Origin: Eleusine coracana subsp. coracana
Taxonomy: Eukaryota > Streptophyta > Magnoliopsida > Poales > Poaceae
Assembly (NCBI GenBank): GCA_032690845.1
Contig: CM064422.1
Span: 8,742,001 to 8,806,000, forward strand
Length of the DNA: 64,000 nucleotides
Direction of reading: 5' to 3'
The notes below the pieces were generated by a model. It ran no database searches. It was not told where the DNA came from and was given only the letters and a program-made list of their open reading frames with translations. The stretch's first letter is position 1; each line of letters starts with the position of its first letter. Positions 48,285-58,855 of this stretch are shown piece after piece. The position numbers were made by a program, and so were the translations under genes.

Positions 48285-48343
48285 ACGAACCTTAGATCCC
48301 CCCCCCCCCCCCCCCCCAAAAAAAAAAGAAAAACGAACCTTAG
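48285..48343. repeat. C20 and A-rich tract between direct repeats
   Basis: ACGAACCTTAG occurs at 48285-48295 and 48333-48343. Between them lie 20 C residues (48298-48317) followed by an A-rich run. Copy C has a single AACCTTAG at the equivalent place, so the tract is an insertion or expansion specific to copy A. Confidence 0.8.
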
Positions 48344-49779
48344 GTCTAGTTTTATTTAATAAAGATGATCGTACACAGTAGGGACTTCTCCTACTGTAAT
48401 TCCCTAAAAAAAGTCGTTAAGTAGGAGAAATTCAGTCTTGACTTCAGCTTATTAGGGAAGCAGCACAAAATGTTTAGAAGGTTTTGCAACCTGTCAACAT
48501 CGTATTGTTCTTCTATGGAAGCAACATTGGCTGTTCGGAACTGTATCAGACATGAACTCCAAACATAAATTCCAAGCACACAATATTGAATAAGATAAAT
48601 GGTCAAACATAACTTAAAAAGTCAACAGCGATAACAATTTAAGAATAGGAGGCGTAAGAGGGAAGAAAGGGCTTAAACCACTACCCTTGTCTATGGGATT
48701 CTTATCCATTTATTTGCTTAGAGAGAATTAAGAACTTTGATATTTGGCTATTGGTACTGCAGAATCTAGTGGTGTCCAATCAAACCACCTATTGACAATC
48801 TACTAGGACAATTTATACTCCTAAAAGCCCCAACATACATTTTGTACCAATTTTCTTTTTTTACAAAAGTAGCTTTGCTCTGAGTAGCAGAGTAGGCATT
48901 ATCCTCAAAAGTCAAAAACACATTACTAACTGTCAACTTTGTTCTGATACTCGCTGGAGCTCTCACTGTCTGAAAACAAATACCTGTCGCCGCCGTGTGT
49001 GAATTTGTTTGAACTATGCCTTATGCAACATTGGATTAGCGCCACAGCAAGTAACCGACAAGCAGGTTCACAATGACTAAAGTAGAGGCAACCATATTCA
49101 CCAGGAATTGACTCGAGGCTCGAGCTTACATATTCGCCCCCAATTTCACACTCTTCCTGGTTCACGCAACATAAGCTTAGCTTACAACCGAATAACGAAT
49201 GGGAAAATAGAGGGGGTGCCGGAGGCCACTTACACCTTGTTGAAGAGGTATGCTTTCCCGCTACTGCAGTAGAAGGACTGGAAGAAAGCGGAACCGCGCT
49301 CAGTCTCATCCAACACATCGATGATACGGCTACGCCGAATATATAGTCTACTACGACTGTCATCAGCCTGGGGAGAGGCGAGGAATTGAGGGACGGACCT
49401 TGGAGTAGATCAGTAGATGTCGCCGGCGAGTCCGAGGTGGGTTTTGCAGTGCTTGCAGCTATAGACGTTGCCCTCCAGGAACAGACGCCCCATCGCCGCT
49501 TCTTCCCCACCACCTTCAGGAACAGCCCAATCCATGTCCACCACTCGACGATTACAACCACGGACGAGCCAAAGGGCCGCTCCAATCCCGATCGCCGGCG
49601 CCTCGGGATCACGCCTCCTCTCCCCTCCTACCCTTCCTCGATCGATCGGGAACCGCAAGGGCCGAAGAGTTGTTTTTTTGTTGCCTGTTAGTGCGAGCGA
49701 TGGTGGTGTCAGATCGGCAGCAAGCGAGCGGGCGAGGGGAGTGATAAGGGCGCGAGCGCGTGAAAAGACTACAGAATCC

Positions 49780-50010
49780 TGCAAAATGGCACCATCAAGA
49801 CATGTCGTTCTTATTCTGGCCGGCGCATTCGGCTGGGCCCGGTCCGTGGATCAAAAAAGCCGGCCTGCAAATGTCCTCTTTTTTTTCCCCTCTTTCTCCT
49901 ATTATGCAATGTTTTGTTGGTATCCTTTCCGGGTGGTTGGCATCGCTGCTTCATTTGGAAAATTTTCAAACTTAAAAAGTTCTTACTGATCAACATGAGC
50001 CACTAATTCA
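49780..50010. repeat. Duplicated spacer (paired with 46690-47050)
   Basis: Sequence between the copy A promoter region and the copy B 3' flank, homologous to 46690-47050. It supports head-to-tail duplication of a gene-plus-spacer unit. The remainder of 49494-50265 holds the copy A promoter and the copy B 3'UTR. Confidence 0.75.
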
Positions 50011-50265
50011 TGAAGTCTGAAGGGAAAGCACAACAGGACCTTTACACGTGGAGTATAAAACAACAACGAAAATTTGGCAGTAGCCTATTCGAAAATCAAC
50101 AGCTGCCCCACATTTATATGAAAGACAACAACTACTGTTTTTTTATAGATCTTGGAGACCATCAAACCAGATGGGGCAGCATAACTATTTACACGAGGGA
50201 TTCTTTGAGTCGACCAATCCCCGGAACCGGATACCGAAAGACCAACATAGAGCTTAATAGCTTGC

Positions 50266-51799
50266 TCAATTCTCCGTAGCATTTTGCTCAACCAAGTAGT
50301 CGCTTCCATCAGGACCCAACAGCATATACCTGTTTGGCATAAAAGATCAATCCAGTGACTTCCAAAGAATAAGAATAAAATCTGTGAATAACAGTTTCTT
50401 CTTGCAACGTGAATTTTTTTCAACAGAGAACAAATTAACGGTCAGCAATACAAGGCAAAAGGAAATACTCATATAGTACAAAATAATGTCCAATCACCTT
50501 TCCAGAATATATTTGCCTTCCTTGTACCTCTGGTTCCTCTCGTATGCAGTCACCTAGAGTAGGGACATCACAAGCTTAAGTGCCTGGCTTATGACAATGC
50601 ACAAGAGATTATAAAATGACCGTCCACGAGTCTTACGTATTTCCATCCAAGAGTCGCTCCACAGCCAACACAGAATATATCAGAAAGGGTATGCACCCCT
50701 GTCATCAGCATGCGATCTTCTTGTACCCCAACATTTACATTGACGCTGTACATAATAGAAATAACCTTAACGACAAATCTGCTAGGTGACAGATTTCTGT
50801 AGGTAAGTAGTACAACCAATCATTTGAAAAGACGCCACTGTATAATCTTGTACAAAGCGTTGAAAGAGAGAGAATAGGAGTTGATTCAACTGTTCTGCTG
50901 TAATTACCATTTTTTCGCACTCAAGACATCATATCCGTTAATACCCTCTATTCCAAAGACAAGTTAGTACATTCGTTTTCGATGCAACGTCAAGATAAAT
51001 GGTAATACAACGGAGAATTGAGCAAGGCTAATTATAAAACAAGCATTGCATTGTCCTAATTATATTAGAGCAAGACTAATAATTCAACCTGCTGTTGACT
51101 ATATAACAAGTGTCATTTCATCTTCAACACATCAAATAGCCTACTCATATAATAATTAATAAGCTATTAGCACATATATACTAAACAATTAATAACAGGC
51201 TCGCATCTTCATACTCTCATTTAGAACGGACTGATAATCTACTATCCATTTTTTCTTTCTTTTATTCTCTTTCTTCCAACTCAGCACAAGTTTGGTGTGT
51301 CAAATCATTTAGCCTGCTTACATCATCCTATTATGTGTGCTCTTCCACATCTCAGTAAATTGAACCCATCGAATCTAAGCTTAGGTAAGGTGCATGAGGA
51401 ACAAAGGAATTAAATGATCAAGAGAAAGGTTACTTACACCTTATCGAAGAGGTAAGCTTTCCCGTTCTTGCAATGAAAGGCCTGCAAGAAACGCGACGTC
51501 GCAATCATCTATATCGATCTAATGAAATCCGACGAAGAACTAAACAAGGATTTCGCGGACGAGAGTCATACCTTGGAGATGATGTCGTCGGCGAGGCCGA
51601 GGTGGGTTCGGCAATCCTTGCAGCTGTAGACGCCTTCCGCTCCGAGGTCGACGGGACCACTGGCGTTGGCGGTGTCCGTGCCGATAGTGAGGCGCTCGGC
51701 CATCTCGGCGACAGCGTCGGCGTTCTCCTCGGCCGCAGTGGCAGCGGCCTCGCCATCGACGCTAACGGCCGGGGGCGTAAGGATCGGTGCGCTCTCCAT
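50266..51799 (-). CDS. Yippee-like protein, copy B, with foreign N-terminus
   Basis: Five exons (51799-51572, 51481-51438, 50745-50637, 50553-50498, 50329-50266) join to 166 residues, longer than the usual ~130. The Yippee domain begins at about residue 57 (GVYSCKDCRTHLGLADDIIS) and keeps all four zinc cysteines, Cys60, Cys63, Cys116 and Cys119, with the canonical x52 spacing, plus GKAYLFDKVVNV and MTGVHTLSDIFCVGCG. Residues 1-~55 are not Yippee-like. They resemble the N-terminus of the CCCH zinc-finger protein at 44.07 kb (PPAVSVDG, then VAEMAERLTIGTD, against PPAASIDG and VAEMAKHLTIDTD). The C-terminus (LLGPDGSDYLVEQNATEN) replaces the usual GGSDADDV-type end. The biochemical role of Yippee proteins in plants is unclear. 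No frameshift is seen. Confidence 0.88.
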
Positions 51800-51879
51800 C
51801 GGTCGGGGCTCCTGTGATCGGAGGAACCGGCGTCGGCAAGCAACAAAAGCGAGAAAGTACCGAGGTCTTGGCAATCAGT

Positions 51880-53998
51880 GCGACGACTTCCTTTGCTTAA
51901 GCTGGTGTCCATCCAAACAGCAGAGTGGAGACCATCAATGGGTAATGTCGAGGATACCCCCAACAATTTCAAAGGTCTACTAATGACATGAATTACATGA
52001 TGAATCTGCTCCTCCGCTCGATGATAAGTGAAACGTGCGTCCCGCGTGCTTGACCCGGCGCCGTGGCCGTGCTCCCGTGGCTCTGAGCGTTCGAACCCAT
52101 ATGGTGTGTGTCGGGTTATTTAAATATACTCTATTAGTTTTGATAAAACATTATCTATCTATCCCGTTTTGTACAGTCCTGACGTTTTCGAATGTTCAAA
52201 GTTTAAACTTTTGACTAAAAAAATCAGATTTGCTGTTTTCACTTAGCTGAAAGTTTACATTTGATTCAATCAAATTATATGATGTTTTACCTTTGAACAC
52301 GAAAATTAAGAAAAGTGAAAAAATAGATAAATAGAAAATAAGGAGAGAGATAGAGATAAGAATGTATTGGAAAGAGCAAAATATACATGGTGTCTTATAA
52401 TTTAAGAAAACTAAAGAAGGCTGAAGTATCATATAATTTTTAACAGAAAGGAGTAAGTTATAAGCTTATTTGTATTTTAATTTTTCTTTTATAAAATTAT
52501 CTATATAATAATTATAAATCGTTGGATCTAGATTTGATGACTTATAGAGGTGATAGAAAGCTATCCAAAATTTTAGTCAGCTGAAAATTAGCAAGACCCA
52601 TAGAAATATACTACTAGAACAGTGAAAATACAAATAATAAAATTAGGCTGAAACAACTAGTTAACATTTTCTTTTTTTTCATGAAACATTTTTTGGTACA
52701 AGTGAATGAAAAATCCAGGTGATCGGATCAATATCCAATGACTAAAAAATTGACTTAGAAATTAGCAAAATTTCAGGCGTCAGGAGACATCTCTAACAAA
52801 ATTAGGCTAACAATATACGAGTTTGGTAAGACAAAAATTTTACCACCAAATTTCTTATTTCAATGCATATTTCTGTAATTATGATTTTCTACCTAGAATA
52901 ACATACTTTCATAGTTGATGCACTCCTTCCGCTTTTTTTTTTTTTGTCAGAAGTCAGAACACACTCAGTTCAAATTTTGCTTCGAACGTAAAAATTTAAA
53001 AGACCATGCGAAACCAAACCACACCTTACAAATGGAACAAATGAGGTACTTAAAAATTATATAGAATAATAACACAAAACTGATGGTGAAAAACTTATTA
53101 TGGAGAATAATTTTATAACGACCCTGTTTGGATCTATAAGTTAGAGATAGCTTGAGCACAACTAACCATAAAATCTCCAAACAGGGAGAGTTAATTTGAA
53201 TTAGTTACCATCCAAAAAAACTATCCCACACATGAGATGCTAATTGGAGCTAGTTTGAGTGGAGTGCATTGAAAAGTTATTTTTTCTTCTATTCTCAAAA
53301 GAGACAAAGGATTACATTAGTACCTTTATTATCAATCTAACCTTTACATCCAAACACCTCAAGAGTTAGAGTTAGTTCACACAGTTAGTCATGAACTAAA
53401 AACTAACTCTAACCTCTAGCACTGTTAAAGTATCCCAACAAGGCCAATGTACAATTCTTTTGATGCAAGATATATTTTTATGGCTATTATTTTTCTATAA
53501 TATTCAGTAGTAATATAATCTAATCTGGATGGGAAGAAAAAAAACCAGTACTACTATTTCCTACTAGTACTATTTTGCAAATTACTATTTCCTACTATTG
53601 GAAACACCTCTACCCACACACGCCCAAACCTACAGGAGCCAATTCGGACTCCAATGAGCACTGTATCTGGAACTAAACATGCTCATCATCAGCCTGGCAA
53701 GACACTCAGATCAGATACTTGAGAACGGGCTTTTATTTGGTCGTTACAGCCTGGCATTCCCAGGATACAACTTGATGGGAACACAGATTACATGCATATA
53801 CAGACAGGCCCAGAATAATACATCCAACAACTTCCAAGGAAGATGGGAGGGATGATCAGGCCACCTAGAATAACAATTTACGCCGGGGATTCTTTGAATG
53901 GGAGCAATCCCCGGCCGAGTAACTAAAGACCAACAAGACACAGGTTATATTTACATACAGGGGATGAGCAACAGGCTTGAGCCTGGTTGAATTCTGCT
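51880..53998. other. Spacer between Yippee copies B and C
   Basis: AT-rich and gene-free. It contains a MITE at about 53120-53445. From about 53690 rightwards it is the copy C 3' flank, which matches the copy A 3' flank at 47090-47392 (shared gggcttttatttgg, tacatgcatat, gatgggagggatgatcaggc). Confidence 0.6.
53120..53445. mobile_element. MITE with GRCCYTGTTKGGAT termini
   Basis: The left end GACCCTGTTTGGAT and the reverse complement of the right end, GGCCTTGTTGGGAT, match at 11 of 14 positions. Subterminal TTAGAG/CTCTAA motifs recur in both orientations (agttagagttagttcac; actaactctaacctct). No target duplication could be resolved, so the superfamily is open. Confidence 0.65.
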
Positions 53999-56900
53999 TC
54001 ATACATCATCTGCATCGCTTCCACCCAGATGAGCATCATGTGTCGCCCAGTAACTGCTTCCATCAGGGCCTGACACCTTATACCTGAATAAAACCATTAA
54101 AGATTATTCCAGTGGATTTTCAGGCTACCAGTAGAGCTGAAAATGATGTGTTTTCTACTACTGAAACATATTTCTCGATGAATAATATATGGCAAACGCG
54201 AATAAACCGGGAGAGTAAAGTGTAGTAACAATGACCTCTCTAGAATAAATTTCCCTTCCTTGTACCTCTGGCTCTTCTCATGTGCAGCTTCCTAAAGAAG
54301 AAACATTATAGCACTATAAGATGCCGGGCAATACACAAAAGATTTCAAACAATCACTAAAACTTACATATTTCCATCCAACAATTGATCCACAGCCAACA
54401 CAAAAGATGTCAGAAACAGTATGCAACCCTGTCATCATCAGGCGATCTTCTTTTACTCCATTGGTCACATTGACACTGGACATAACAGACATGGTTAATG
54501 GTACATCTGCTAGCTGGAGAAAACTGCAAGTAATATAACATTCCAGGAAAGCTGCACCAGAAAAATAATAAAAACTGAACATGACAAAACTGGATCTGGT
54601 AGACTGTTTTTCAAATTCAAATACTAAATGTATTCCTCTTGCTGATAGAATACCAAATAGTTAATGCCGTTGTCAAAGAATAGCTATTGTACACTTGTGT
54701 TATGGGCAGGCCTTCGGGCCGTGGTACTGTAGCGGCCTATGGTTACTGTAGCGCCACCCTTACTTAGCCCTCAAGTTAGGTTAGTTAGAATTAGGGCCGG
54801 CTCTACCTCTATATAAGGAGAGGCACGGCAGTCATTTGAAATCAACCAATAAATCAATAAAGAAACAATTCTCTCAATTTTCCCCCAATGTCTCTCAAGC
54901 TCTAGGCAAAGCTTAAGGCCTAATTATCCTTCCCCATTACATCTGGTAGCAGATTGCCAACAATCCCTTCCCATGGCTTTTGTTGCCAAATTACCACAAA
55001 AATCGTACTCTGATATGAGCCTTAGAGAACTGATCGATCTCCTTACGGCACGACTAGAAGCAAAGGAGGCTGCCAACCGTACTGCAGTGCTGGCCCAACC
55101 TGTTATGGTTGTGCCTGTAGCAGAAGAGAAGAAGCCAGAATGTTCGGCGGAGCTGGTCCAAATTGTTGTGCAGGTGCCAAAGGCGCCTATCTCTTCGACC
55201 TCGCTGTTCTTGGCTGTCCCAACTGTACCCTTGCTGAGGAAGAAGACACAAAAGAAGAAGAAGAAGGCTACTGCTGCACCGTTGTTACCATCTATACATC
55301 TACGACCAATGGCTTGCCTTAAGCATTGCGGAATACGTCGGAAGTGTAAGGTATCTTGATGTCTTCGCTGGCCAATCACTGATCATGCATGTGGTGTCAA
55401 GAAGAGTGCAGCTACTGCATCCTGCTGGTTCCTAAGGAAATTGACTACTTCTTCGTTGACATCAAGCAATGTGAAGACCTCCCTTCCTTCACCATCTAAT
55501 ACCGTTCCTAGTCACCTACTGACTTTTCATCGATGCCAAGAAGCATGCTGGGTTGCTGCACGTGTTAGAGCTGACAGTTCTGAGAGTTTTCCATGGGAGC
55601 CTGGAGGAACTGTTGTCCATGTCTTGCTGCTGCAGTATATGGTTACAAAGAGACTAGGATAACAAGAGTGTGGTACAGCGTTTAGCCATGGCCACCACCA
55701 CAGCTCGAGGACGAGCTGTCTTGGAAGAAGGGATGGAGATGTTATGGGCAGGCCTTCAGGCCGTGGTACTGTAGCGGCCCATGGTACTGTAGCGCCGTGG
55801 TTACTGTAGCGCCGCCCTTACTTAGCCCTCAAGTTAGGTTAGTTAGAATTAGGGCCGGCTCTACCTCTATATAAGGAGAGGCACGGCAGTCATTTGGAAT
55901 CAACCAATGAATCAATAAAGAAACAATTCTCTCAATTTCCCCCCAATGTCTCTCAAGCTCTAGGCAAAGCTTAAGGCCTAATTATCCTACCCCATTACAA
56001 CTTGTTTCTACTCATGTGTTGCAATTGAAGTTTGAACAGGTGACCTCATGATCCTGATGGTACTCTTGGATATCGACAACCCATTGAGTGCTTTGCCTCA
56101 GATAAGGCTTCACAAAGAAAACTAACTTGCTCCTTAGTCTACTTTGGTGTGGGTTCCTATCAGTAAACATTATCCAGTAGAGAATTATGGACATTGGGAT
56201 GGGGGATTCTCAATTGGAGGGAGCACTCCACAGGAGAAGATAACCGCGAGCCGGCGATATAACAAAGGATTTTGATCTGCTTGACAATCAAAATCAAATT
56301 TTACAATGGCAGAAGAGTCCAACAGTGCTAAAATCTTGCATTCATTTCTAGCCCTTTTGTACTTATGCACACAAATTAAAAGTGGGCGATGCAATAACTA
56401 CACTACCTATCCACCGTTGTTTCTAAATGGGTGGCAAGTTTACTCCATAGGTTAGGCTGCAGCAAAGTAGGACGAGTAGAATTGGAAGCAAGGCTAAATG
56501 AACTCAAATTTGGGATCAGGGGAGTGTGCACATATCCACATTGCCATTTCTTGATAATAACCTTAGGTAAAGATGATCCGGAACATAAAAGACATGTGAA
56601 CTAGTTAAACAGGATAAATTATGTCTTAACATTTGCTTATCAGGGAACAACGTCAAATATCTAGAACATTCAGCAACCTCTGAACATCATATTGTACTAT
56701 GCAAGCAACATTGACTGTTAAAAATCGTATCAGACATGAACTCCAAACATACGAATTAAGTTCCAAGCACACTTCAGTCAGAAGCTTAAGATATTGAGGA
56801 AAGGGTGGGCAATAAACTCGTCGACACTCCCTCTCACGCATAGGTTCTGTCAAGCCCAGTTTATAGGTGTGTTCGTTTCCACTCCTCTGATTTTTAGACC

Positions 56901-58855
56901 TGTCCCATCGAATATTGTGATACTAATTAGGAGTATTAAATATAGATTACTGACAAAACCTAGTCCATAACCCTCTCTCTGATTGACGAGACGAATCTAT
57001 TAGGCCTGCAAACGGCGCAGGACGGGCCGCAATGCCGTGGGTCGTCCCGCGCCGCAACCCGTGAAGAGCCCGCAACAATGCCCGTTTAGAGAAAACGGGA
57101 CATCCGCGGCTGCCCGCGGCGCCGCCAACTCCCGCAAAGTCGCCTCACCAAACCCGAGCCGCCGCCGTCGGCCACCGGCCACCATGGCCCGCTGCAGGCA
57201 GCCGCTTCCGCTGCACACACCGCGCCGCGCCTGGCGGCAGCCGCTGCCACTTCCCTCCGTCGCGCACGCCGCGCCTGGTGGCAGCCGCAGCCGCTTCCCT
57301 CCGTCGTGCATGCCGCGCCGCCGTCCGCCGATGCAATGAGCTCGGCGGCCGTTCCTCCTGGCGTCCTGCAGACAGCGACTCGCGGCAGAACGTATCAGCG
57401 AACAGCGTCCGCCAAGAGTTTGCGGCGACTTGCGGCGCCCGCGGCGAGTTTGCGGCTGCATGCGGGACGCCGTTGAATCCCGCGATGCATTGTGGCTTAT
57501 GCGGCGCGCGGGGCGGGCAGCCGTATCCCGCCCCGCTTGCAGCGCTAGAATCTATTAAGACTAATTAGGTCATGATTAGATAATGTGATGCTACAGTAAA
57601 CATCTCTTAATGATGACTTAATTAAGCTTAATGAATTTGTCATGCTAATGCGCATTCAACTCTGTAATTAGTTTTATATTTAATATATATTTAATAATCA
57701 TATATAACATTTTAATAATTGATGTGACCGCATAAACAACTAAGGCAGTGAAAGCTTATTTTATTCATGACCCCATAATTAAAACGCCACAAACAAATCA
57801 GGTAACGAAGCTTATTTTATTGACAGAGGAGTTAACATAGATCTACTAAAAGTATGAACTATTAGTATATTGATATAGGAATTACGGATCGAAATAGAGA
57901 TTAATGTTAGGCAGAGGGAGAAGAATAGTCTACGACAAACTTACAGATTCAGAACCCATGCCAATTACAACTAGATCACTCAAAGATTTGACCCTGGGGA
58001 GAGTAGTTTCTGTGCCAGCATATCCATTAGCGTTTGGAATGAACAGAATAATGATAAAGACGTAAGAGGGAGGAAAAGGCTTAAACCACTACTCTTGTCT
58101 ATGAGATTCTATTGCATATCTTTCTTTTAGAGAGAATAAGTACTTTGATATTTGGCTATTGATACTACAGCATATAGTGGTATCCCATCCAACCACCTAT
58201 TGACAATCTAGGACAGTACTCCAAAAGTCCTCTTGCATTCATATTGTACCGATTTTCCTTTTACAAAAGTGGCTTTATGCTCTCAGCAGCAGAGTAGGCA
58301 TTATCCCCAAAAGTCCAAAACGCATTACTAATTGTCAACTTCAGCCTGATTACAGGAAGGACTCGCTGAGGCTCTCACTTTCCGGAAACAAATACATGTC
58401 GCCGCATGTGAATTTGTTCCAATCCCGCCTTTGCAACATTGGATTAGCTCAACCGCAAGTAAGACCACATTCCACCGGGAATAGACACGACACCAGTACC
58501 ACATTCGCCCCCAATTTCACACGCATCCGGATCACGCAACATACGATTAACTTCCAACCGAAGAAGGAACAGGAAAGGGGATGGGGAAGGCCACTTACAC
58601 TTTATTGAAGAGGTACGCCTTCCCGTGCTTGCAGTGGAAGGCCTGGAAGAAATCGGAACCGCGCTCAGTCTCATCCAACACATCGCTGGGATGGCTGCGC
58701 CAAATAGCCTACTACCAATTTCGCCAGTCGTGGGAGAGAAGAGGAGTTGAGGGACGGACCTTGGATATGATGTCGCCGGCGAGACTGAGGTGGGTTTTGC
58801 AGTGCTTGCAGCTGTAGACGTTGCCCTCGAGGTGCATCAGGAACAGCCGCCCCAT
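53999..58855 (-). CDS. Yippee-like zinc-binding protein, copy C (canonical)
   Basis: Five exons (58855-58760, 58642-58599, 54475-54367, 54291-54236, 54083-53999) join to 129 residues, the standard plant length. Cys16, Cys19, Cys72 and Cys75 give exactly C-x2-C-x52-C-x2-C. Other family signatures are SCKHCKTHLSLAGDIISKAF, HGKAYLFNKVVNV, MTGLHTVSDIFCVGCGSIVG, RYKEGKFILERYKVSGPDGS and a GGSDADDV end. Yippee proteins are conserved across eukaryotes. Animal paralogs include CTLH ubiquitin-ligase-associated YPEL5, but the plant role is not established. Intron 2 is 4123 bp, swollen by an LTR mini-element and by a MITE carrying a nested Mutator-like element. This is the only copy in the array with both a normal start and a normal end, so it is the likely functional progenitor. 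Confidence 0.93.
54698..55999 (+). mobile_element. Complete 1.3-kb LTR mini-element (TRIM-like)
   Basis: Direct terminal repeats lie at 54698-54941 (244 bp) and 55740-55999 (260 bp), each starting TGTTATGGGC and ending CCCCATTACA. Perfect 5-bp target duplications ACTTG flank the element (54693-54697 and 56000-56004). A purine-rich tract (ggaagaagggatggaga) precedes the 3' LTR. TCTGGTAGCAGATTG follows the 5' LTR and loosely resembles a tRNA-Met primer site. Each LTR has ctatataagg, a plausible TATA box. TACTGTAGCG occurs twice in the 5' LTR and three times in the 3' LTR. The interior lacks gag-pol domains, so it depends on another element. Confidence 0.9.
54973..55359 (+). other. Open frame inside the LTR mini-element
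   Basis: A 128-residue frame starts MAFVAKLPQKSYSDMSLREL about 30 bp after the 5' LTR and has a Lys-rich stretch (KKTQKKKKK). It may be a vestige of a gag start. No domain is recognised and I do not claim that it is translated. Confidence 0.35.
56866..57840. mobile_element. Grass MITE split by a nested element
   Basis: The left arm (from about 56866: ctgatttttagacctgtccc, gatactaattaggagtatta, gacgagacgaatctatta) and the right arm (actaattaggtcatgattag, tgatgctacagtaaac, ending near agaggagttaac) match a high-copy MITE type I recall in grass genomes. The ends CACTCCTCTG and CAGAGGAGT are inverted. The arms are separated by the GC-rich insert at 57003-57548. Exact ends and target duplication are uncertain. 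Confidence 0.65.
57003..57548. mobile_element. Short GC-rich Mutator-like element (Pack-MULE-like)
   Basis: Perfect 9-bp target duplications AATCTATTA lie at 56994-57002 and 57549-57557. The left end ggcctgcaaacggcgcagga and the complement of the right end (ctgcaagcggggcggga) form an inverted repeat of about 28 bp. The interior is extremely GC-rich against AT-rich flanks, with repeated ccgcttcc/gcagccgc units. GC-rich interiors are typical of grass Pack-MULEs carrying gene fragments, but I could not identify a parent gene. Confidence 0.8.

Larger units (their letters stand above)
47393..49493 (-). pseudogene. Yippee-like copy A, broken
   Basis: Exon equivalents are 49493-49399, 49277-49234, 47798-47690, 47574-47519 and 47438-47393, with borders matching copies B and C. 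Yippee proteins are small zinc-binding proteins with a C-x2-C-x52-C-x2-C fold. Here exon 1 is 95 nt instead of a multiple of three. A tandem 8-nt duplication (ATCTACTG, ATCTACT) adds a frameshift and gives a TGA after MGRLFLEGNVY...GDIY, only 27 residues in. Exon 2 has drifted (SFYCSSGKAYLFN against AFHCKHGKAYLFN in copy C). Exon 5 lacks 13 codons present in copy C. Exon 3, with the second zinc pair (FCAGCG), and all splice sites look intact, so decay seems recent. The exon 3 donor is duplicated. Confidence 0.8.

Noticed and set aside
48926..49612. 228-codon minus-strand frame over Yippee copy A exons 1-2
   Set aside because: Runs through an intron in a non-Yippee frame; no recognisable motif.
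57000..57461. Arg/Ala-rich 153-codon frame
   Set aside because: Lies inside the GC-rich Mutator-like insert; length is explained by base composition.
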